Source of the DNA: Solirubrobacterales bacterium
Lineage (GTDB): Bacteria > Actinomycetota > Thermoleophilia > Solirubrobacterales > 70-9
Assembly: GCA_018883025.1 (NCBI GenBank)
Contig: VEQW01000004.1
Span: forward strand, 1 to 38,949
Reading direction: 5' to 3'
DNA: 38,949 bases
Shown here: piece by piece, positions 30,674 through 38,949 of the stretch
Layout of the letters: every line of letters begins with the position of its first letter
Position numbering within the stretch: position 1 is the first letter of the stretch
Notes under the pieces: generated by a model
Told to the model about the DNA's origin: nothing
Seen by the model: only the letters and a program-made list of their open reading frames with translations
The model's database searches: none
Made by a program: the position numbers and the translations under genes

Positions 30674-31786
30674 ATGGACGACGACTTCTTCACCCCAGAC
30701 ACCGGCGAGACCGATCCCGGCAGCCGCGAGGCTGCCACGACGGTCTCCCCTGCCTCGACCAGGGCGCGAGTCCGGAAGCCCCGCGCCGCAACCAACCCCG
30801 AGGAGAGGCGTCGCATGATGGTCCGGCGGGCGATCGCAGTGGGGATCGGGGTCCTCATCTTCATCCTGATCGTCCTCGGTATCCGGAGCTGCCTCGACGC
30901 CCGCAGCAATCGCGCCCTGGAGGACTACGCGAGCAACGTGACCCAGCTGACCGACGAGACGAACGCTCTCGGCGAGACCACCTTCGACACGATCGACGAC
31001 CCTGGTGACCTCTCGATCACCGACTTCACCGACGAGATCGAGACCGACAAGAATGCGATGGACGGCTTCCTGCTCAGGGCGGAGAAGCTCGACGTCCCCG
31101 GCGACATGAAGAACGCCCAGAGGTCGCTGGTCCTCGCTTACCAGCTGCGCGCCGATGCGATGGGTGTGATCGCCTCGAAGATGCCCACCGCGCTCGGCGA
31201 CGAGGGGAGCGAGGACGCCGTCGCCGCGATCGCCGGTTCGGTCGACGTCCTGCGGGCGGCCGACGTCGTCTTCAACAGGGTGACCCGTCACCAGATCGAC
31301 GGCGAAATCGCTGCCGCCGGGGCAGACGCCCCCGAGCAGCCCAGGGCCGAGTTCGTGCCCGGCGACGACTGGAGCGACCCCGAGACGATCTCCGATGCGC
31401 TTGCCGTGATCGGCGGCGGAACGGTGGAAGCCGATGACACCGCGATCCACGGGACCGGGATCTCCTCGGTCGCGATCGGCGGGGTGGCGCTCGACTCCTC
31501 CGTCGACAACACCGTTCCGGCCGGGACCGACCCGACGGTCGAGGTTTCGGTCCAGAACCAGGGTGGGGCGGAGGAATCCGACGTCACAGTGACCGTCTCG
31601 CTGGATGACGGCTCATCCGGCGAGGGGACGATCACCACCCTGGGCGTCGGCGAGACCGGAATCGCGTCCGTCCCGCTCGATACGGCCCCGAGCGGCCAGG
31701 TCACCCTGACCGTCTCGGTCGATGCGGTCGACGGGGAGTCGCTCCTCGACAACAACGAGGCGACCTACACGGTCACCTTCGAGTAG
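30674..31786 (+). CDS. Single-pass membrane protein with extracytoplasmic CARDB-like domain
   Basis: 370 residues from ATG 30674. Cytoplasmic N-terminus (1-50): an acidic Thr-rich start (MDDDFFTPDTGETDPGSREA), then an Arg-rich stretch. Membrane helix at about 52-70. Extracytoplasmic helical domain at about 75-215 (SNRALEDYASNVTQLTDETN and following, including QRSLVLAYQLRADAMG). C-terminal CARDB-like beta-sandwich at about 250-370 (VSVQNQGGAEESDVTVTVSL, LDNNEATYTVTFE), a fold used for adhesion. The function is not known. It diverges from the kinase operon across 189 bases and precedes pheA by 46 bases. The Thr-rich cytoplasmic tail could be a target of the divergent kinases (inference). Confidence 0.75.
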   Translation: MDDDFFTPDTGETDPGSREAATTVSPASTRARVRKPRAATNPEERRRMMVRRAIAVGIGVLIFILIVLGIRSCLDARSNRALEDYASNVTQLTDETNALGETTFDTIDDPGDLSITDFTDEIETDKNAMDGFLLRAEKLDVPGDMKNAQRSLVLAYQLRADAMGVIASKMPTALGDEGSEDAVAAIAGSVDVLRAADVVFNRVTRHQIDGEIAAAGADAPEQPRAEFVPGDDWSDPETISDALAVIGGGTVEADDTAIHGTGISSVAIGGVALDSSVDNTVPAGTDPTVEVSVQNQGGAEESDVTVTVSLDDGSSGEGTITTLGVGETGIASVPLDTAPSGQVTLTVSVDAVDGESLLDNNEATYTVTFE

Positions 31787-31832
31787 TGGCCTCGCCCGCA
31801 GCGAGTCCGATCGGGACAGGGAAGGCAGGAAT

Positions 31833-32690
31833 ATGAGGGTCGCCTTCCTCGGTCCCCCAGGCACCTTCAGCGAGGAGGCCGTGAGGAACTCCGGCTTCGG
31901 TGGCGAAGGATTCGAGTCCCTGCCCTGCGACTCGATCCCGGAGGCGATCGAGGCGGTGGGTGGCGGCAGCGCCGACCGGGCGATGCTGCCGTTCGAGAAC
32001 TCGATCGAAGGGTCGGTCCGGCCGACCATGGACACCCTGCTGGAGCTCTCCGACCGGGTGACGGTGGTCGGCGAGTATCGAATGCCGATCAGTGAGGCCC
32101 TGATCGCCCGGGAACCCCTCGAGACCGACCGGATAACCGAGGTCATCTCCCATCCACAGCCGCTCGCCCAGTGCGACCGGTTCATCCGGGAAAGGCTCCC
32201 GGCGGCCACGGTCCGCGTGGTCAACAGTACGAGTGCGGCAGTGCGTGAAGTGTCGGAGGGAGAGCCCGGCCTGGCTGCGATCGCGCCGGTCTCTGCCGCC
32301 GCGATCTACGACTGCGTCGTACTCGAAGAGGGGATCGAGGACGAGAGCGGCAACGTGACCCGGTTCCTCTGGGTCGCCCCCGCCGGGACGAGCCCCGAGG
32401 CGGGGCCGGATGGTCCGGAGGGATGGAAGACGACGCTCGTCTTCTCCGAGCTCGGGGCGGACCATCCCGGGGCGCTGGTCGATGCGCTGGTCGAGTTCTC
32501 CGACCGTGGGATCAACCTGGTCAGGATCGAGTCCAGACCCCAGAAACGGGAACTCGGCAGGTACCAGTTCTTCATCGACGTCGAGGGTCGCGAGGGTGAG
32601 GGGGCCCTGACCGAGGCTCTCGAAGGGCTGCGCTCGAAGGCCGGCGAGGTACGGGTGCTCGGCAGCTACCCGGCAGCGACCGCGTCCTAG
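31833..32690 (+). CDS. pheA: Prephenate dehydratase
   Basis: 285 residues from ATG 31833, with a GGAAGG ribosome site upstream; the longer in-frame reading from 31722 overlaps the previous gene. It converts prephenate to phenylpyruvate, the committed step to phenylalanine. N-terminal catalytic half: VAFLGPPGTFSEEAV, MLPFENSIEGSV, ISEALIA, ISHPQPLAQCDRFI, AAIAPVSAA and the catalytic Thr-Arg-Phe in NVTRFLWVAP. The C-terminal ACT domain (from about 195) has HPGALVDALVEF and IESRPQKRELGRYQFFIDVE, the ESRP motif for phenylalanine feedback. It is monofunctional, with no chorismate mutase domain. Its stop overlaps the gyrA stop by 4 bases. Confidence 0.94.
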   Translation: MRVAFLGPPGTFSEEAVRNSGFGGEGFESLPCDSIPEAIEAVGGGSADRAMLPFENSIEGSVRPTMDTLLELSDRVTVVGEYRMPISEALIAREPLETDRITEVISHPQPLAQCDRFIRERLPAATVRVVNSTSAAVREVSEGEPGLAAIAPVSAAAIYDCVVLEEGIEDESGNVTRFLWVAPAGTSPEAGPDGPEGWKTTLVFSELGADHPGALVDALVEFSDRGINLVRIESRPQKRELGRYQFFIDVEGREGEGALTEALEGLRSKAGEVRVLGSYPAATAS

Positions 32691-35197
32691 TCGGCGGCCT
32701 TCTCCGTTTCGGCAGCCTCGGCTTCGGCCTCCTCGTCCTCCCCAGTGGGTGAGTCCTCGGAGTCGACCACCAGTGCCACGGCGCTGATCCGGTCACCGTC
32801 CTTGACGTTCATCACCTTGACCCCCTGGGTGGCTCGTCCCGAGTTCCGGATCTCCCCGGCGGAGGTCCGCTGGACCATCCCGTTCTCGGTGATGAACAGC
32901 AGCTCCTGGTGTTCGCGGACGATCAGGGCTCCGGCCAGGCCCCCCTTCTTCTCGGTCAGCTTCGCGGTCAGTACGCCCTTGGTTCCGCGGTTCTTGACCG
33001 GATAGTCCGAGAGCGGGGTCCTCTTGCCGAACCCGTTCTCGGTCACGATCAACAGCTCGGCGTCGTCGCGGGCTACGTTGAGGGCGAGGACCCGGTTGTC
33101 GTCACCCTCAACCTTCATCCCCTTGACCCCGCTGGTGCCCCTGCCCATCGGGCGTGCCTGTTCCTCGTTGAACCGGGCGGCGTGGCCCGACTTGGAGACC
33201 AGCAGCACGTCGTCCTCTCCGGAGGTCAGCTCGACCCCGACCAGCTCGTCCCCATCGCGGACCTTGATCGCGATGATCCCGTCTGCCTCGATCCTGGTGT
33301 TGTACTCGGGGAACTCGGTCTTCTTCACCTGTCCGCCGGCTGTCGCGAAGATCAGGTAGCGGTTCTCCTTGAAGTCCCGGGTCGGGATGACCGCCATCAC
33401 CCGCTCGTCCTCCTTCAGTGGCAGCAGGTTGACCAGGGCGCTCCCCCGTGCCGTCCTGCTGCCTTCCGGCAACTCGTAGACCTTCTTCCGATAGACCTTG
33501 CCCCGGTTGGTGAAGAACAACAGGTAGTCATGGGTCGAGCAGATGTGGAGGTGCTCGATGTAGTCGCCCTCCTTCAGGTTCATGCCAGTGACCCCGACCC
33601 CGCCGCGATGCTGCTTGCGGTACGAGCCCACCGCGATCCGCTTGACGTAGCCCGACTTGGTCAATGAGATCACCATCTGCTCTTCGGCGATCGTGTCCTC
33701 GACGTTGACATCGCCGTCGAACACCTCGATCGAGGTCCGTCGATCGTCGCCGTGGGTCTCGGCGACCTCGAGAAGCTCCGACTTGACCAGTTCGTAGACC
33801 TTGCTCTCGTCCCCGAGGATCTCGCGGAGCTCGGTGATCAGCTCCATCAGCTCGTCGTGCTCTTCCTTGATCTTTCCGGCCTCGAGCGCCGTCAGGCGCT
33901 GGAGCCTCATGTCGAGGATCGCCTGGGCCTGCTCCTTGGAGAGCTCGAACTCCGAGATCAGGCCATCACGGGCCGTGTCGGGGTCGGACGAAGAACGGAT
34001 CAGGGCAATCACCGCGTCGAGGTTGTCGAGGGCGACCAGCAGGCCCTCGAGGATGTGAGCCCGGGCTTCTGCACGCCCGAGCTTGAACTGGGTCCGCCTG
34101 GTCACGACCTCGCGCTGGTGCTCGACGTAGTGGAGGACGAGCTCGCGCAGGCCGAGGGTCCGCGGGACCCCATCGACCAGGGCAACCATGTTCAGCCCGA
34201 ACGAAGTCTGGAGCGGGGTCTTCTTGAACAGGTTGTTGAGGACGACGTTGGTGACCGCCCCCCGCTTGAGCTCGATCACAACCCTCATCCCGGAACGATC
34301 GCTCTCGTCCCTGAGGTCGGAGATCCCCTCCAGCTTCTTGTCGCGGACCAGGGAGGCGATCTTCGCGATCAGGCCGGCTTCGCCGCCCTTCTTCACCGTG
34401 AAGGGCAGCTCGGTGACTATCAGCGCCTCCTTCCCACCCTTGAGCGGTTCGGAGTGGACCTTGCCGCGTACCACGACCGATCCCCGCCCGGTCTCGTAGG
34501 CCTCGTTGATCCCGCCCGGATCCATGATCCCGCCGCCCGGGAAGTCCGGACCCTTGACGTGCCCCAGCAGGTCGGCGGTACCGATCGAGGGGTCGTCTAT
34601 GAAGGCGGCAACGGCGGCCGACACCTCGCGGAGGTTGTGGGGCGGGATGTTGGTCGCCATCCCGACCGCGATGCCCGAGGCGCCGTTTACGAGCAGGTTC
34701 GGGAAGCGGGAGGGGAGTACCAGCGGCTCCCTCTGGGATTCGTCGTAGTTCGGCCCGAAGTCGACCGTGTCCGAGTCGATGTCCCGGAGCATCTCGGTGG
34801 CAAGTCGGGTGAGCCGGGCCTCGGTGTACCGCATCGCGGCCGCCGAGTCGTCGTCGATCGAGCCGAAGTTCCCCTGGCCGTCGGCAAGCGTGTAGCGCAG
34901 CGAGAACTCCTGCGCCATCCGGACGAGGGTGTCGTAGATCGAGGCATCACCATGGGGGTGGTACTTGCCCATCACCTCGCCGACGATGAAGGCGCACTTC
35001 CGGTACGCCCGGTTCGGCTGCAGGCCGAGGTCGTACATCGAGTAGAGGACCCTGCGGTGGACCGGCTTCAGCCCGTCCCGGACGTCGGGGAGCGCCCGCC
35101 CGACGATCACGCTCATCGCGTAATCGATGTAGGAGGAGCGCATCTCGATCTCGAGCTCGCGGTCCTCCACGTTGCCGGTCAGGGCTTCGAGTGCCAT
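32687..35197 (-). CDS. gyrA: DNA gyrase subunit A
   Basis: 836 residues from ATG 35197, with GGGAG upstream. It is the DNA-cleaving subunit of the gyrase that introduces negative supercoils. Catalytic Y124 lies in AAAMRYTEARLT. The quinolone pocket reads HPHGDASIYDTLVRMAQ, with A85 at the position of E. coli Ser83 and D89 at Asp87. Six-bladed C-terminal repeats are present, with a GyrA box QHRGGVGV (compare QRRGGKG) that marks gyrase rather than topoisomerase IV. The tail is acidic (EDEEAEAEAAETEKAAD). It follows gyrB by 39 bases and ends in a 4-base convergent overlap with pheA. Confidence 0.97.
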   Translation of the reverse strand: MALEALTGNVEDRELEIEMRSSYIDYAMSVIVGRALPDVRDGLKPVHRRVLYSMYDLGLQPNRAYRKCAFIVGEVMGKYHPHGDASIYDTLVRMAQEFSLRYTLADGQGNFGSIDDDSAAAMRYTEARLTRLATEMLRDIDSDTVDFGPNYDESQREPLVLPSRFPNLLVNGASGIAVGMATNIPPHNLREVSAAVAAFIDDPSIGTADLLGHVKGPDFPGGGIMDPGGINEAYETGRGSVVVRGKVHSEPLKGGKEALIVTELPFTVKKGGEAGLIAKIASLVRDKKLEGISDLRDESDRSGMRVVIELKRGAVTNVVLNNLFKKTPLQTSFGLNMVALVDGVPRTLGLRELVLHYVEHQREVVTRRTQFKLGRAEARAHILEGLLVALDNLDAVIALIRSSSDPDTARDGLISEFELSKEQAQAILDMRLQRLTALEAGKIKEEHDELMELITELREILGDESKVYELVKSELLEVAETHGDDRRTSIEVFDGDVNVEDTIAEEQMVISLTKSGYVKRIAVGSYRKQHRGGVGVTGMNLKEGDYIEHLHICSTHDYLLFFTNRGKVYRKKVYELPEGSRTARGSALVNLLPLKEDERVMAVIPTRDFKENRYLIFATAGGQVKKTEFPEYNTRIEADGIIAIKVRDGDELVGVELTSGEDDVLLVSKSGHAARFNEEQARPMGRGTSGVKGMKVEGDDNRVLALNVARDDAELLIVTENGFGKRTPLSDYPVKNRGTKGVLTAKLTEKKGGLAGALIVREHQELLFITENGMVQRTSAGEIRNSGRATQGVKVMNVKDGDRISAVALVVDSEDSPTGEDEEAEAEAAETEKAAD

Positions 35198-35236
35198 CAG
35201 CTGGCTCCCTTCCGGGCCTGGGCGGCTCGAACCGGC

Positions 35237-37645
<2,409 letters not shown>

Positions 37646-37737
37646 TCACTGCCTTTCGTGGTTCACGCCGGGACCCGGACGAAGGGGGTCGACGGTCTCT
37701 TTCCGGACCCCGCTGACCGCCTCGGCCCGACCCATCA

Positions 37738-37766
37738 ATAGTACCAGTTCGGCACGGTCGACTGAA
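37738..37766 (-). promoter_or_regulatory. Candidate gyrB promoter
   Basis: On the minus strand -35 TTCAGT (37766 to 37761), a 17-base spacer and -10 TACTAT (37743 to 37738) lie about 95 bases before the gyrB TTG, giving a leader of roughly 85 bases. The -35 matches the TTGACA consensus at only three positions. This gap (37646-37811) holds no other gene. Confidence 0.4.
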
Positions 37767-37771
37767 CCCTC

Positions 37772-37806
37772 AAAAGCGTAAAAATACCTGCAAATAGGGC
37801 ACTTTT
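37772..37806 (-). terminator. Possible AT-rich hairpin after dciA
   Basis: In minus-strand RNA AAAAGUG can pair with CGCUUUU (7 bp, one G:U) around a loop that itself holds CCU-N6-AGG. The U-run is inside the 3' arm. It lies 6-40 bases after the dciA stop, in the most AT-rich stretch of this end of the window. Confidence 0.3.
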
Positions 37807-37811
37807 TTGGA

Positions 37812-38135
37812 TCATGTCGACCGGAAGGAGAGCCGTTCGACCGGTGGGCCGCCCCGGGCCTCCAGGGCGACGTTCAGGGACTCCCTGATCCGGGCCTCCA
37901 TCATCCCCAGCTCCTCCGCCCAGACGGCGCTTTCGCACTCGACGTAGACCACCCCGTCTCGTTCCTCGGAGACCGTGGTGACCGCGGCTATCCGGTCACC
38001 CACGGCTCCCGTCCAGACCGCCTGGACCTCGGCCTGTGGAGTCTCCGGGGCGACCTCGTCGGCGAACCTTCCAACCGCCCCGGCCAGTCGCTCCGGTTGG
38101 GCGGGCCTTCCCCTCTCATCCCTGCCCGTCGGCAT
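37812..38135 (-). CDS. dciA: DciA-type replicative helicase loader (DUF721)
   Basis: 107 residues from ATG 38135; the recF stop is 4 bases upstream and lies inside the GGTAGGGAG ribosome site. A longer in-frame reading to 38189 overlaps recF. DciA loads or activates the DnaB helicase in bacteria without DnaC/DnaI. The core fold is visible: AVWTGAVGDRIAAVTTVSEE, VVYVECESAVWAEELGMMEA, RIRESLNVALE. The family's conserved W and the [VL]-x-V-x-[CA]-x-[SD]-x-x-W-A phrase are present. It is shorter than the mycobacterial form (about 187), lacking most of the disordered N-terminal region. The recF-dciA-gyrB order is the actinobacterial norm. Confidence 0.88.
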   Translation of the reverse strand: MPTGRDERGRPAQPERLAGAVGRFADEVAPETPQAEVQAVWTGAVGDRIAAVTTVSEERDGVVYVECESAVWAEELGMMEARIRESLNVALEARGGPPVERLSFRST

Positions 38136-38139
38136 CTCC

Positions 38140-38949
38140 CTACCGGGCCGTTCCGGACGAGACCCCGAGCAGACCCTCGATCGAAACACGGACGAGATCC
38201 CCGTCCGACGGCAACAGCTCCTCTTCGGCCGCCGAGATCACCGCTTGTCCACCCGCGGCTAGCTGTGTCAGGAGGGCCGAGCGACGCTCGGCGTCGAGTT
38301 CGCTCATCACGTCGTCCAGCAGAAGCAGTGGGGTGGGGTTACCGGCCTCGGTCAGGACCCGTCGCTCGGCGAACAGCAGTGCCAGCAGACCGAGCCTCTG
38401 CTGACCCTGGGACCCGAAGCGCCTGAGCTGCCTTCCGTCCCTCTCCAGTCTCAGTTCGTCGTTCTGGGGCCCCCATGTGGTCCTCCCGGCCTCTATGTCG
38501 CGCTGTCGGCGCTCCTCCAGCCCGGCTGCCAGCTCTTCTTCGGTGGTGGCGGCCGCCGGTCTGTACTCCAGACCGTTGTCCCCTTCGAGTCCGAGCACTT
38601 CGGAGGCATCCCGGTACGCCGGTGACAGAAGCTCACATGCCTCGGTCCGGGCCTGGCTGAGCGAGGCCCCAGCCCTCGCAAGCTGGGCATCCCAGGTGTC
38701 CAGGGCCGACGGCGAACCCTCGCCCCGGGCGATCGAGGAGAGCAGGGCGTTCCTCTGGGAGAGCGTCCGGCCGAACTCCTGTCGCAGCCCTTCCCTCCTC
38801 TGCCACCTGGCGCCGACGAACCTGTCCAGGTGGGCCCTGCGAAGAGCTGGGGGGCCCTTGACCAGCTCGAGTCGCTCCGGTGAGAAAACGGTTACGGCAG
38901 GCCGGTTTCGTTCCGCTTCGGACCTATCGACCCGAGCCCCATCGAGGGT
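38140..38949 (-). CDS. recF: DNA replication and repair protein RecF (N-terminus missing)
   Basis: The reading frame stays open to the right edge, so the start lies outside the window; 269 codons are visible. Reading in from the edge gives TLDGARVDRSEAERNRPAVT, then VFSPERLELVKGPPALRRAH and LDRFVGARW, the standard RecF middle. The C-terminal half has FGSQGQQRLGLLALLFAERR (the ABC-type signature, SxGQQR) and LLLLDDVMSELDAERR (Walker B). The N-terminal Walker A is not in the window. RecF binds gapped DNA and helps load RecA. It precedes dciA by 4 bases. An internal ATG at 38598 is not the gene start. Confidence 0.95.
   Translation of the reverse strand, partial: TLDGARVDRSEAERNRPAVTVFSPERLELVKGPPALRRAHLDRFVGARWQRREGLRQEFGRTLSQRNALLSSIARGEGSPSALDTWDAQLARAGASLSQARTEACELLSPAYRDASEVLGLEGDNGLEYRPAAATTEEELAAGLEERRQRDIEAGRTTWGPQNDELRLERDGRQLRRFGSQGQQRLGLLALLFAERRVLTEAGNPTPLLLLDDVMSELDAERRSALLTQLAAGGQAVISAAEEELLPSDGDLVRVSIEGLLGVSSGTAR

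Noticed and set aside
37646-37811. Replication origin between dciA and gyrB
   Set aside because: AT-rich and in the right neighbourhood, but I see no TTATCCACA-type DnaA boxes; the origin is more likely next to dnaA outside the window.
38140-38598. Short frame with ATG 38598 as a separate gene
   Set aside because: The same frame stays open to the window edge and reads as the RecF middle, so the ATG is internal.

Overview
The window looks like the chromosome of a GC-rich actinobacterium. It has GC-rich codons, many GTG/TTG starts, and the gene order recF-dciA-gyrB-gyrA close to an fhaA-fhaB-pstP-rodA-pbpA-pknB block, which is the classical arrangement beside the actinobacterial replication origin. 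Several protein styles (an acidic protein with conserved ends, a CARDB membrane protein before pheA, a kinase with a discoidin-like tail) suggest the deep-branching class Thermoleophilia/Solirubrobacterales. That placement is inference, not a database result. The longest stretch without a gene is about 206 bases (306-511).

Region 1 (1-6307): the start of a secreted protein (broken by the window edge) diverges from a LuxR-PAS regulator. Two tRNA-Ala genes (TGC and CGC anticodons) flank a very acidic, probably disordered protein. Then come glutamyl-Q tRNA(Asp) synthetase, a sugar:H+ symporter and two overlapping GNAT-type acyltransferases.

Region 2 (6310-18298): after metF lies an envelope or capsular polysaccharide locus. 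It holds a PglC-like phosphoglycosyl transferase, three glycosyltransferases, a Wzx-like flippase, a Wzy/WaaL-like polymerase or ligase, a membrane-anchored FlgD-Ig-like protein, a LytR_C-domain protein, and a PglF/WbpM-type NDP-sugar 4,6-dehydratase. Divergent from the dehydratase is undecaprenyl-diphosphate phosphatase uppP, which would recycle the lipid carrier. Most genes overlap by 4 bases (ATGA, GTGA, TTGA), a sign of translational coupling.

Region 3 (18295-20978): purM is coupled to uppP, followed by a Ser/Thr kinase with an extracytoplasmic discoidin-like domain.

Region 4 (20996-30484, minus strand): a tight eight-gene growth and division signalling operon, in transcription order multi-pass membrane kinase, fhaA, fhaB, pstP, rodA/ftsW, pbpA, PASTA kinase pknB, ddl. 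It joins phospho-signalling (two kinases, one phosphatase, two FHA readers) to peptidoglycan synthesis (SEDS polymerase, class B PBP, D-Ala-D-Ala ligase).

Region 5 (30674-38949): a divergent pair (CARDB membrane protein, pheA) converges on gyrA. Then gyrB, dciA and recF (incomplete at the right edge) mark the origin-proximal end.

The most interesting points are several genes whose -10 element lies about 6-8 bases before the start codon (probable leaderless mRNAs), including a divergent pair whose two -10 elements overlap; a uppP without any ATG/GTG/TTG able to encode its conserved N-terminal motif; a GyrB with an E. coli-type insert; and ddl coupled to the PASTA kinase. No CRISPR array, insertion sequence, prophage or clear defence system was seen.
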